64,000 bases of DNA from Actinomycetes bacterium (GTDB lineage Bacteria; Actinomycetota; Acidimicrobiia; Acidimicrobiales; JABEUL01): the NCBI GenBank assembly GCA_021852345.1, contig JAJZNL010000014.1:94179-158178 (forward strand), written 5' to 3'. Numbering within the stretch: position 1 is the stretch's first letter; each line of letters starts with the position of its first letter. Below the pieces are notes generated by a model that saw only the letters and a program-made list of their open reading frames with translations, was not told the DNA's origin and did no database searches. This document shows, piece by piece, positions 1 to 8,336 of this stretch. A program made the position numbers and the translations under genes.

Positions 1-568
1 GGTTGCCGCTCATATCAATAATTGGCGATACCGTAATACCCTTAGTGTTCATAGGACATATAAAATAGGAAATTCCTTGGTGTTTGGGAGCATCTTTGTC
101 GGTTCTGGCTAATAAAATTCCGAATTGAGCAATATGCCCAAAAGATGTCCAGATCTTTTGGCCGTTAACAATAAAGTAATCACCGTCGGCAACAGCAGTG
201 GTTCGCAACGATGCCAAATCAGACCCAGCATCCGGCTCAGAGAAAAGTTGGCACCATATCTCTTCCGCGGACAGCAATGGGAAAAGGTATCGCTCTTTTT
301 GTGCTTCCGTGCCTGCGGTCATAATAGTCGGTCCAGCCCAACCTATTCCGATCTGGTTGGATGGCTTCCTAATTCCCTGTTCCTTAAGCTCGTCTTCAAT
401 AACGAGCTGATCGATCGGAGCCAGATCGTGGCCCCACGGACGCTGCCAATGAGGAGCAACCCAACCTCCTCTGGCTAGATCATCATTCGTATAATAAGGG
501 TGTTCTTTGAGCCAGTTTCGAAATTCTTGACGGATAGGATGCTCATCGCCCGGTAATTCTAAATTCAT
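1..568 (-). CDS. Acyl-CoA dehydrogenase, N-terminal part (runs off the window start)
   Basis: The reverse strand reads from an ATG at 568 through 189 open codons to the window edge. The protein opens with MNLELPGDEHPIRQEF and continues with the alpha-helical N-terminal domain and the start of the central beta domain of acyl-CoA dehydrogenases. Family hallmarks are visible around residues 105-145: a CQLFSEPDAGSDLASL stretch (FAD/substrate contact) and a GQKIWTSFGH stretch. These flavoenzymes make the alpha-beta double bond of acyl-CoA in beta-oxidation or related catabolism and pass electrons to ETF. The C-terminal half with the catalytic Glu lies outside the window, so chain-length class cannot be told. 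It is co-directional with pafA but separated by about 130 bases and is unlikely to be functionally tied to it. Confidence 0.9.
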   Translation of the reverse strand, partial: MNLELPGDEHPIRQEFRNWLKEHPYYTNDDLARGGWVAPHWQRPWGHDLAPIDQLVIEDELKEQGIRKPSNQIGIGWAGPTIMTAGTEAQKERYLFPLLSAEEIWCQLFSEPDAGSDLASLRTTAVADGDYFIVNGQKIWTSFGHIAQFGILLARTDKDAPKHQGISYFICPMNTKGITVSPIIDMSGN

Positions 569-700
569 AATGAATAATATTAAAGCATTACTTGAATTAA
601 ATCAATTCTGGTTTGCTTGTTTAATGAAGGTGTCAACATTCCTGAATCTGAGAGACCCGCGCTCCTAGTAGCAACTAATTGGATGTGCCAGAAGAATAGC

Positions 701-2071
701 TTAAAGGTTTGCAATTAATTTATCGACCCGTTCATCATGGTTTTTAAAGGGATCTTTTAATAAAATAGTTCTTTGAGACTGATCATTTAATTTTAGATGT
801 AACCAATCAACTGTAAAGTCTCTATTTTTTAATTTGGCCTGCTTTACGAACTTGCCTCTCAAGTATGCTCGTGTGGTTTCGGGAGGATTTTCGACGGCAT
901 TTTCTATTTCATTCAAATTAACCAAAGTTTTGATATAACCTCTTTTTTCCATCAAATAATACAAACCGCGATCTCTGTTGGTGTCATGGTATTGAATATC
1001 GATTAAAGCAACCAATGGCGACGACATTGAAATTCGTTTTTTTGTACGATAGTCTTCAATCAACCTATATTTTGAAAGCCAGTCGACCTGTGATTCTAGC
1101 TGGCTAGGATCAGTTTCCAGGAGCCTTATAGTTTTAATCCAAAGTTTTAAAATGTCGGACTCTTCTTGAGGCAATCCGTTATAGTCAGCATATTTTATTA
1201 TTTTCTCTAAATATTCATTTTGAATTTCAATTGCAGTCAGTTCGCGCCCGTTTGCCAGTTTAACTCTCTTTTTAAGAGTGATATCGTGACTAATCTCACG
1301 AATAGCCCTAACCGGATTGTCCAGGCTTAAATCCCTAAAACTTACAGACTTATCTTCTATCGCCCTTAAAATTAGCGCAACTGTTCCGACTTTAAGAAAT
1401 GTTGCGATTTGATTCATATTTGAATCACCCACGATGACATGGAGTCTTCTGTATTTTTCTGCATCTGCGTGGGATTCGTCTCTCGTGTTAATTATTGGCC
1501 TACTTCTAGTGGTAGCGGACGAAACCCCTTCCCAAATATGCTCGGCTCTCTGAGACAGTGTAAAAAGGGCTCCCTTAGCTGTATTGATTACCTTGCCGGC
1601 TCCCGCATAAATTTGACGTGAAATTAAAAAGGGAATGATAATTTCTGAATATTTAGCCAAATCCTCAGTGCGCTTTATTAGGTAATTTTCGTGACAACCA
1701 TATGAATTGCCCGCTGAGTCAGTGTTATTCTTGACTAAGTATATGGTTCCCCTAACGCCTTCTTCGTTTAATTTATCTTCTGCAAGTTCAACAAGACGCG
1801 ACAAAATCAACTCGCCGGCTTTATCATGAATTACTAAATCTTTGATCGAATCACACTCTGGGGTGGCATACTCGGGGTGGGATCCCACGTCCAAGTACAA
1901 ACGCGCTCCGTTTTCCAAAAAAACGTTTGAAGATCTCCCCCAACTTACAACCCTTCTAAAAATTACTCTAGATACTTCATCAGGAGAGAGTCGTCTTTGA
2001 CCTTTTAGAGTGCAAGTTACTCCGTATTCATTCTCTAAGCCGAAAATCCGGCGCGAATACTCCAGTGTCAT
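701..2071 (-). CDS. pafA: Pup--protein ligase PafA
   Basis: PafA uses ATP to join the C-terminal Glu of prokaryotic ubiquitin-like protein Pup to lysines of target proteins, marking them for the mycobacterial-type proteasome. The 456-residue protein (M. tuberculosis PafA is about 450) keeps the carboxylate-amine-ligase core: an FGLENEYG stretch at residues 10-17, the [14 protein letters not shown] loop with the expected catalytic Asp near 61, a [18 protein letters not shown] stretch near 115-130, and [15 protein letters not shown] near 185-200. The PafA-type C-terminal domain follows ([12 protein letters not shown]). No insertion typical of the paralogue Dop is seen. It lies 12 bases downstream of gcvPB on the same strand, so it is probably co-transcribed with glycine-cleavage genes. 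pup, dop, prcBA and mpa are not in the window. Confidence 0.95.
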   Translation of the reverse strand: MTLEYSRRIFGLENEYGVTCTLKGQRRLSPDEVSRVIFRRVVSWGRSSNVFLENGARLYLDVGSHPEYATPECDSIKDLVIHDKAGELILSRLVELAEDKLNEEGVRGTIYLVKNNTDSAGNSYGCHENYLIKRTEDLAKYSEIIIPFLISRQIYAGAGKVINTAKGALFTLSQRAEHIWEGVSSATTRSRPIINTRDESHADAEKYRRLHVIVGDSNMNQIATFLKVGTVALILRAIEDKSVSFRDLSLDNPVRAIREISHDITLKKRVKLANGRELTAIEIQNEYLEKIIKYADYNGLPQEESDILKLWIKTIRLLETDPSQLESQVDWLSKYRLIEDYRTKKRISMSSPLVALIDIQYHDTNRDRGLYYLMEKRGYIKTLVNLNEIENAVENPPETTRAYLRGKFVKQAKLKNRDFTVDWLHLKLNDQSQRTILLKDPFKNHDERVDKLIANL

Positions 2072-2083
2072 CTAATTCCAAGT

Positions 2084-3616
2084 TTACTTATTAATTGCGG
2101 CATCATAGGTAGCCAGAAGCTTACGCGCCGCCAAAGCTTCGTCGACTCGTTGAACCGGAGTATTTCTAGGAGCAGATTTAATATCGTCTATGTTGGTTTT
2201 ACTCTGAGCAATAATTTTCTCGACGCTTCTGGCAAGAGCTTCAAGCGTATCCAAGCTTTCGGTCTCCGTCGGTTCAAACATTAACGCTTCGTGCACCAAA
2301 AGTGGAAAATAGATAGTAGGAGCGTGAAATCCTTCGTCCAATAGGGCCTTTGCTATATCCAATGCCTTTAGGTTGTGGTCTTTTGCCAAATCTTGTGCGG
2401 TCATTACAACCTCATGCATAACCGGCCGGTTATAAGCCGGAGTTATCGTATCTTCCAATCTCCGTTTTAGCCAATTAGCGTTTAAAACAGCCATCTCGCT
2501 TATTTTTTCGAGACCCTCTGATCCGTGAAAGAGAATATAACCAAATGCCCTAAGTAACACCAGAGCATTCCCGTGCCAGGAGTGAATTCGCCCGATCGAT
2601 TTAATCGGCGTCGTATATCCGTATGAATTTGTACCCAGCCGTGTCGGTTTTGGTCCGGGAAGGAAATCTATTATTCGTTCGGAAACAGCGACTGGTCCAG
2701 CTCCTGGACCTCCTCCACCGTGAGGAGTCGCAAAAGTTTTGTGTAAATTAAGATGAACTATATCAAATCCCATGTCTCCGGGCCTCACTTTGCCCAAAAT
2801 GGCATTTAAGTTGGCGCCGTCATAGTACAAGAGTCCGTCAACCGAATGTATCAAAGAAGCAACTTCTTGTATCTCTTCTTCAAACAAACCCAATGTGTTT
2901 GGATTTGTCAGCATAATTCCGGCTACTTCGTCGTCCAAGAGTGATTTAAGCGATTCAATATCCACCAAACCTTTTTCGTTTGTGCCGACTGTTTTAACCT
3001 TATAGCCTCCTAGGGTAACCGATGCGGGGTTGGTTCCGTGAGCGGTATCGGGAATAATTATTGTTGTTTTGTTGTGCGATCGGTCGTCGTGCCACGCTCG
3101 CATTAAAAGAAGCCCTGTAAGTTCCCCTTGAGCACCCGCTGCAGGCTGTAAGGTAGCTGCCTTCATACCTGTTATCTCACAAAGAGCTTCTTCTAAATTG
3201 ACCATCAACTCCAACCAGCCTTGAACGACTGCTTCAGGTGCCGATGGGTGACATGTATTAAAAGAGGACATAAAAGCCAGTTCGTCGCAGAATTTCGGGT
3301 TGTACTTCATGGTGCATGACCCCAACGGGTATGCGCCAAGATCGACCGAGTACTGGCGATGGGTCAGCCTCGTAAAATGACCGACTAAATCTCGCTCGGA
3401 AACTTCGGTTAACTCCAACTTATTAACCCGAAGATAGCTCGCAGGCAATAGGTCATTTAATTCACCCGTAGGGAGTTTTTGATCCAATAAGTTGTAAGAC
3501 TTTCGTCCTGGCTTGGCATATTCAAAGATTGTAGGTTCACCATCGTTTCCCATCAATGGAATCGATGAAGCCTTGCCTCCGGGCGCCGCTTTGATTTTAA
3601 ATACGGTATCTGACAT
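2084..3616 (-). CDS. gcvPB: Glycine dehydrogenase (decarboxylating) subunit 2, P-protein beta
   Basis: PLP-binding half of the split P-protein of the glycine cleavage system. It decarboxylates glycine and passes the aminomethyl group to lipoylated H-protein. The 510-residue product has the PLP-enzyme fold with the Schiff-base Lys at about residue 293 in an HLNLHKTFATPHGGGGPG stretch, PDTAHGTNPAS at 189-199 and YYDGANLNAI at 264-273. It starts 2 bases after the stop of gcvPA, so translation is probably coupled. Length and motifs are normal for subunit 2. gcvH, lpd and lipoylation genes are not in this window. Confidence 0.95.
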   Translation of the reverse strand: MSDTVFKIKAAPGGKASSIPLMGNDGEPTIFEYAKPGRKSYNLLDQKLPTGELNDLLPASYLRVNKLELTEVSERDLVGHFTRLTHRQYSVDLGAYPLGSCTMKYNPKFCDELAFMSSFNTCHPSAPEAVVQGWLELMVNLEEALCEITGMKAATLQPAAGAQGELTGLLLMRAWHDDRSHNKTTIIIPDTAHGTNPASVTLGGYKVKTVGTNEKGLVDIESLKSLLDDEVAGIMLTNPNTLGLFEEEIQEVASLIHSVDGLLYYDGANLNAILGKVRPGDMGFDIVHLNLHKTFATPHGGGGPGAGPVAVSERIIDFLPGPKPTRLGTNSYGYTTPIKSIGRIHSWHGNALVLLRAFGYILFHGSEGLEKISEMAVLNANWLKRRLEDTITPAYNRPVMHEVVMTAQDLAKDHNLKALDIAKALLDEGFHAPTIYFPLLVHEALMFEPTETESLDTLEALARSVEKIIAQSKTNIDDIKSAPRNTPVQRVDEALAARKLLATYDAAINK

Positions 3617-3618
3617 TA

Positions 3619-4944
3619 TTAATTATCCGCCTTTACTAAAGCTTTAACGAAAGCGTCGATCTGTGATGCCGTTCGTTTTTCAGTCGTTGCAACAACTAAA
3701 TACTCTTGCCCGTCAATTTCATTCAATACCTTTACTCCGGCCAAGAAACCCTCGTCGACCATTCGTTGCAAAACATCATCGACCTTCTGTTTTAATTTAA
3801 CGGAGAACTCGAATAAGAACAGATCATCACCGTAGAATTCAAATCCTTCGGACTTCAAAATTGAACGTAAATAATGCGCTGCTTTTGACGAGTTAGCAGC
3901 TACTTCGGTTATGCCTTTAGAGCCAAGCCAACTAAGTTGGATCGCAGCTGTAACAGCCATTAATGTTTGATTCGTGCAGACGTTGGATGATGCCTTCTCT
4001 CGACGAATATCCTGCTCTCTGGACCGTAACGTCGTAACGTAAGCCTTTTTGCCACTTGTGTCCACGGTCTGCCCTACCAGTCGTCCAGGTAATTTTCGCA
4101 CCAAATCTTGCTTAAGAGCAAAAAGCCCAAGATATGGGCCCCCGAAAGATAGGGGCATCCCCAATACTTGACCTTCACCAATTGCTATATCGGCACCCGC
4201 TTCGCCTGGTGTTTTCAGTACGGATGCCGCAATCGGGTCCATTGCAACAATATAAAGACAGCCCAATCTGTCACACAGCTGTTTAACCTTGTCAAGATCA
4301 ACGAGATTACCGTAACGATTAGGGCTTTGAACGACAACTGCGGCTACCGTATTGCTCGTGTCAAATGCATCGAAATCTTCAAGCTCCTTGTCAGTCTTAA
4401 TAATTATATTGGTTTGTGTTCCTTTAACGAAAGTTCCAAGTACTTGTCTATAATTATGGAAAACGCCTTCGCTTACGAAAACACTTTTATTGCCCTTTAC
4501 CGAAGTTGCAATGTTTACCGCTTCCACAAGGGCTGAAGCGCCGTCATATAATGAAGCATTAGCGATATCCATACCATATAGCCGTGTAACAAAAGTTTGA
4601 TACTCAAAAATCGCTTGCAAGACACCCTGAGCAACCTCTGGCTGGTACGGCGTATATGCCGTTACAAATTCGGAACGAGAAGCCAATTGTTTGGTGACAG
4701 CGGGAATAAGCCTGTCATAAGCTCCGTATCCGGCGAAACAGATTAAATCCTTTGTATTGCGATTTCCGATTTCAGTAAATTGATCGATCACATCAAACTC
4801 TGAACTTAGTGCTGTTATGGCCAAACTCTGAGTAAGCTTAAGTGCAACGGGGATATGGTCATACAGTTCGTCGATATCTTCAAGACCGAGAAATTCAAGC
4901 ATTGATTTGATTTCTTGCTGGGTGTGAGGAACAAAAGATGGCAT
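3619..4944 (-). CDS. gcvPA: Glycine dehydrogenase (decarboxylating) subunit 1, P-protein alpha
   Basis: N-terminal-half homologue of the two-subunit P-protein, which forms the active complex with GcvPB. It opens with FVPHTQQEIKSMLEFLG, typical of subunit 1, and keeps the family stretches TPYQPEVAQGVLQAIFEYQT and SLYDGASALVEA around residues 97-135. A LPGRLVGQTVDTSGK stretch and an REQDIRREKASSNVCTNQTL stretch follow near 280-325. Length (441) is normal. It begins 1 base after the gcvT stop and ends 2 bases before gcvPB, so the three form a tight operon. Confidence 0.95.
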   Translation of the reverse strand: MPSFVPHTQQEIKSMLEFLGLEDIDELYDHIPVALKLTQSLAITALSSEFDVIDQFTEIGNRNTKDLICFAGYGAYDRLIPAVTKQLASRSEFVTAYTPYQPEVAQGVLQAIFEYQTFVTRLYGMDIANASLYDGASALVEAVNIATSVKGNKSVFVSEGVFHNYRQVLGTFVKGTQTNIIIKTDKELEDFDAFDTSNTVAAVVVQSPNRYGNLVDLDKVKQLCDRLGCLYIVAMDPIAASVLKTPGEAGADIAIGEGQVLGMPLSFGGPYLGLFALKQDLVRKLPGRLVGQTVDTSGKKAYVTTLRSREQDIRREKASSNVCTNQTLMAVTAAIQLSWLGSKGITEVAANSSKAAHYLRSILKSEGFEFYGDDLFLFEFSVKLKQKVDDVLQRMVDEGFLAGVKVLNEIDGQEYLVVATTEKRTASQIDAFVKALVKADN

Positions 4945-4945
4945 C

Positions 4946-6037
4946 TTATATTAAGCTTTCTTTTTTCTGTCTTCTATTGTGCTTAACGAACGGAAGTCTC
5001 GCCACGGTACAAATAATCTCTGTGCTTCTGGATCTTACCGTCAAAGAATCTCCGAAATTAATATCTGAATCAATATCGATATAGGCCGTTGCGATCCCAG
5101 AATTTAATACTGGAGAATAGTTCCCAGATACAACTTCGCCAATGTTACGATCATTCAAAAATACTTGGTCACGTTCCCGCAACGGTTTTCTTCCCTGACC
5201 AATAAGACCGTATAACTTTTGCTTAAAACCTTCGTCTTTAATTCGCATTATGGCCTCTTTGCCGATAAATTTATCTTTATTGAAAGCAATTACCCAAGAA
5301 AGATTAGCTTGAATGCTGTTTCTGGCTAAGCTGATTTCGTGTCCGTATAGCGGAAGTCCGGCTTCAAGCCTTAGGGTATCTCTGGCACCTAGACCCGCAG
5401 GGATAAATCCTACGTCATTCAGCATTAAAAACAGCTCTTGAGCCAACGAGTTTGGCACGTGTATTTCGACCCCGTCTTCTCCAGTGTAACCAGTTCCGGC
5501 GACCACGATCTCATTGCCGGCGTAATTTAAAGATTTGACTTCATTAAAAGGTACCTGCGAAGCTTCGACTAAAACTTTAGAAAGTAAGTTTCGAGAGTTG
5601 GGTCCCTGAAGAGCAATAACACTCCGATCGGCTGTTATATCAACACCACCAACTGCGTTTAAAACATTTTCGGTGTTTGACGCATTCGGCATTACATAAA
5701 AATTTTCTTCGTTTAGCCACCACAGTATTACGTCGTCAACCACATTACCTTCATCGTTTAAGAGATGGGTATACTGGCATTTTCCGGGGTGGATTTTATT
5801 TAAGTCGTTTGTAAACGTATTTTGAATATCATCATACGCCGTCGAATTCGTTTTGTGTACGGTACCAAGATGGGAAACATCGAACATCACCGCACCAGTC
5901 CGACACGCCATATGCTCTTGTATGGTACCAGTACCATACGATAAAGGCATTTCGTATCCTCCGAAATTTACCAGCTTGGCATTTAATTGTTTATGAACTT
6001 CATGAAGTTGCGTTATTTTTAAGTCTGTCTGTTCCAA
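4946..6037 (-). CDS. gcvT: Aminomethyltransferase, glycine cleavage T-protein
   Basis: GcvT moves the methylene group from aminomethyl-lipoyl H-protein to tetrahydrofolate and releases ammonia. The 363-residue protein has the usual order: an LHEVHKQLNAKLVNFGGYEMPLSYG-like start (residues 11-35), MFDVSHLGTVH near 51-61, QYTHLLNDEGNVVDDVI near 87-103, and GLGARDTLRLEAGLPLYGHE near 220. The given start is TTG; no in-frame ATG lies close by and the shine-dalgarno match is poor, so the true start could be a few codons away. It heads the run gcvT-gcvPA-gcvPB-pafA. I looked for a glycine riboswitch upstream and found no recognisable core. Confidence 0.93.
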   Translation of the reverse strand: MEQTDLKITQLHEVHKQLNAKLVNFGGYEMPLSYGTGTIQEHMACRTGAVMFDVSHLGTVHKTNSTAYDDIQNTFTNDLNKIHPGKCQYTHLLNDEGNVVDDVILWWLNEENFYVMPNASNTENVLNAVGGVDITADRSVIALQGPNSRNLLSKVLVEASQVPFNEVKSLNYAGNEIVVAGTGYTGEDGVEIHVPNSLAQELFLMLNDVGFIPAGLGARDTLRLEAGLPLYGHEISLARNSIQANLSWVIAFNKDKFIGKEAIMRIKDEGFKQKLYGLIGQGRKPLRERDQVFLNDRNIGEVVSGNYSPVLNSGIATAYIDIDSDINFGDSLTVRSRSTEIICTVARLPFVKHNRRQKKESLI

Positions 6038-6340
6038 GTTTCGTCAATTCCATCTTTTAAGGCCACAATATCCAAATTGTATATATCTTCAGATATACCG
6101 TGGTTCGTACATCACAAATGAATCCGCCGCCAATCTAGTTACATTTTCAAGAAATCGGCAATTTATCACTTAAGGCTAAATTTTAGCCGATAACAAATTA
6201 ACAGAAATTCAATGCAAACCGAATTCTTTAAGAAAAAAATAGTTGGCCGATTGTCTTTTGAATATATTTCCCGATAGGTACTCCCTTAGATAACAAACTG
6301 CTCTACTTTGACCCTTGTAACAGGATGTGTCATAATATAT
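6038..6340. other. Spacer between nfuA and gcvT
   Basis: This 303-base AT-rich spacer presumably carries the promoter for gcvT-gcvPA-gcvPB-pafA. A 15-base near-perfect palindrome, GGCTAAATTTTAGCC, lies at 6174-6188 and could be a regulator site or the end of the nfuA transcript. It has no T-run behind it on the minus strand. No open reading frame and no glycine-riboswitch-like sequence was recognised on either strand. Confidence 0.5.
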
Positions 6341-6958
6341 CTAATGGAAATAAGGACTTGTACCTGCGAAGTGATTGGTTACGTCTACTAGTTCGGTTAT
6401 TTCTGGAACCGCCTCTTTTATAGCGACTTCAATACCGTCAGACAGGGTTATTTGAGACATCGCGCATCCCTGGCATCCTCCCGATAAACGAATATAAGCG
6501 GTCGAACCATCCACTGACAGTAATTCGGCAGCTCCTCCGTGACTCGATATAACAGGATTAATCTCCTCTTCTAAAACCTTAAGAACCCGCTTGGCCAATT
6601 TTGATTCTAAATCACCGGGTAGGCTGGCTGGATCAAAGGTAACCGGCCGGTTTGGGTTGATTAAAATAAGTTGAGCATCGGATTCGTTTTCCTTTACCCC
6701 AAGATCTAAGGTAGCTCCTTTTAGGGAGGCAACGGAATTTTTCGGGATAACTACCTTTAGAGACTCAAATTCTTGGACATTGTCAGACTCAGATGCGTCA
6801 CTCAAATTTTCGAAATAAAGATCATAGGCGTATTCACCGTTAAATTCTCCTGAAACTTCAATAAAAAGACCCAGATCTTGCTCTTGTTCACCCGCCAGTG
6901 CTTTCATAATATATTCGCTAGCACCGACCGTAATATCAATAACATCATTTGTTTGCAT
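6341..6958 (-). CDS. nfuA: NfuA-type Fe-S cluster carrier protein
   Basis: The product carries iron-sulfur clusters from the assembly machinery to client enzymes. Residues 1-105 resemble a degenerate A-type (HesB/IscA-like) domain without its cysteines, and residues about 115-205 form a NifU C-terminal domain. The cluster-binding CxxC is Cys162-Cys165 in a LSGGCQGCAMSQITL stretch. Length (205) matches NfuA-type proteins. It is read on the minus strand from ATG at 6958, about 300 bases upstream of gcvT; the gap makes a shared transcript uncertain. No suf or isc genes are nearby. Confidence 0.88.
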   Translation of the reverse strand: MQTNDVIDITVGASEYIMKALAGEQEQDLGLFIEVSGEFNGEYAYDLYFENLSDASESDNVQEFESLKVVIPKNSVASLKGATLDLGVKENESDAQLILINPNRPVTFDPASLPGDLESKLAKRVLKVLEEEINPVISSHGGAAELLSVDGSTAYIRLSGGCQGCAMSQITLSDGIEVAIKEAVPEITELVDVTNHFAGTSPYFH

Positions 6959-7098
6959 AATAATATTGTAATCTGTAATTTTAAGAAGATGACGCTATTG
7001 CAACGACCAGTAACGATAAACTTAAATCCCAATAAGCCTAAAGAGCGGCAGGATAAATAACGGTATTAACGCTCTTTGTATAAACCTAACAATTTGAC

Positions 7099-7881
7099 AT
7101 GACACAACACATCGACAGAGAATGGATAGAAATTCAGCAACCTGAAGCCGAAATTACTTGGCTCTTTGATAAAGACTTTTTAACTTCCAATTGGAACTGT
7201 ATATTCAACAGAGGCTGTAAAGGCGTGTTTGAACACGACGCCTCAGAATTAAATCATGGTTGCTGTAGCCACGGCGCTCATTTTAGAGATAAACAAGACT
7301 TAAAACAGGTAGTTAAAGCGACAAAGAAATTAACCGATGACATTTGGCAATTTAAATCAATAGGCGATGCCAAGGGAATATTTAAAACAAATAAGAAGCA
7401 AGAGAGTATAACTCGTTTAGTCGATGACGCATGCATATTTCTCAACAGAAATGACTTTCATAAAGGACCCGGTTGCGCCCTACATCTTCTTTCCATAATT
7501 GAAAACAAACATCATTCCGCTTATAAACCCGAGGTGTGCTGGCAACTTCCTTTAAGAAAGGAGGAGTTCGAATTTCAGGCAGGCGGAAGAATGATAATTA
7601 TAAAGGCCTGGGAACGCAGCGACTGGGGCGAAGGCGGCAATGATTTTCACTGGTGGTGCACTCAAGATGACTTAGCCTATAGCGGTTCCAAACCCGTTTA
7701 TTTGGAGTTGGCTACCGAACTTGAATTACTCTGCGGTACCGAAATTTATTCAAAACTCAAAATAGCTTTAGACGAATTTATGCCAATTATCAAATCAAGG
7801 CAAGGACGCCTTCCTAAATACGACAGCAAAAATTCCATTACAAAATCAAAAATTAATTTAAGCCGCAAAAAACCCGTATAG
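7099..7881 (+). CDS. Conserved actinobacterial cysteine-rich protein (YkgJ/UPF0153-like, metal-binding?)
   Basis: A 260-residue cytosolic protein without signal peptide or membrane segment. It has many conserved-looking Cys and His in motifs I associate with a widespread actinobacterial family of unknown function: NWNCIFNRGCKGV (Cys34, Cys40), HGCCSHGAHF (Cys55, Cys56), DDACIFLNR (Cys112), GPGCALH (Cys126, His129), EVCWQLPLR (Cys147) and a WERSDWGEGGNDFHWWC stretch near 171-187. The spacing recalls YkgJ/UPF0153 proteins, predicted to bind zinc or an Fe-S cluster; that link is by pattern only. The C-terminal 30 residues are basic and low in complexity. It is the only plus-strand gene in the first 29 kb and diverges from nfuA. 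Function is unknown. Confidence 0.8.
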   Translation: MTQHIDREWIEIQQPEAEITWLFDKDFLTSNWNCIFNRGCKGVFEHDASELNHGCCSHGAHFRDKQDLKQVVKATKKLTDDIWQFKSIGDAKGIFKTNKKQESITRLVDDACIFLNRNDFHKGPGCALHLLSIIENKHHSAYKPEVCWQLPLRKEEFEFQAGGRMIIIKAWERSDWGEGGNDFHWWCTQDDLAYSGSKPVYLELATELELLCGTEIYSKLKIALDEFMPIIKSRQGRLPKYDSKNSITKSKINLSRKKPV

Positions 7882-7914
7882 CCATATCTAAAATTAACTG
7901 TATTTCGCTTAGAT

Positions 7915-7944
7915 CAACAGAACCTTAGAGCAACAGAACCTTAG
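7915..7944. repeat. Tandem 14-base direct repeat
   Basis: CAACAGAACCTTAG occurs at 7915-7928 and again at 7931-7944, a 16-base period, in the short gap between two convergent genes. The second copy runs into a small hairpin (AGAAC CTTA GTTCT). It may be part of a transcription end or simply slippage; no T-run supports a classical terminator. Confidence 0.6.
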
Positions 7945-7959
7945 TTCTAAAAACGTTAA

Positions 7960-8190
7960 CTATAAATACTTATCAGCCGAAGATTTGTGAGTAAAGCTTT
8001 CGTCAGTAGCTTCCTCGATATCCTCGGCTAAACACCAACTAGCGTGTGGCGTACCTAAAGCTGCGCCACATTCGTCGCATTCAGCTGTTGAAACTACGTT
8101 TTCTTCGCTAACAACGTCTATCGATTCGCCGTCCCATGATCTCTTTAGATTCCGGGCTTCCTCAAACCGACGATGTCTACCCTTTTTCAT
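7960..8190 (-). CDS. Small conserved protein with basic N-terminus and CxxC...HxxxC motif
   Basis: A 76-residue protein read from ATG at 8190. That start is favoured over an upstream TTG (8196) because AAGGAG lies 6 bases before the ATG. The first 17 residues are basic (MKKGRHRRFEEARNLKR), resembling short nucleic-acid-associated actinobacterial proteins of the DUF3073 kind. A zinc-ribbon-like half follows: CDECG at 38-42, then His49 and Cys53 in GTPHASWC. The C-terminus is acidic. It converges on the cysteine-rich gene at 7099-7881. I do not recognise a specific family; RNA or ribosome association is a guess from the charge pattern. Confidence 0.7.
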   Translation of the reverse strand: MKKGRHRRFEEARNLKRSWDGESIDVVSEENVVSTAECDECGAALGTPHASWCLAEDIEEATDESFTHKSSADKYL

Positions 8191-8336
8191 TGACAACTCC
8201 TTAACGTAAGCGGTCTATAATTCTGAATTTACCATAGAAACTTGCTATATCAAGATTAGTTTCGCAAAGATGGTAACCCTAAAAATGTATTAATTCAATT
8301 TTAGTCAATAAAAACAACGGGACCTATCGCTTTTAT

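Noticed and set aside
125..478. 117-codon plus-strand reading frame at the window start
   Set aside because: It is the antisense shadow of the acyl-CoA dehydrogenase, whose minus-strand frame has clear family motifs.
6038..6340. Possible glycine riboswitch upstream of gcvT
   Set aside because: No recognisable aptamer core (GGAGAG or GCCGAAGG-like sequence) on the minus strand; only an unrelated palindrome was found.
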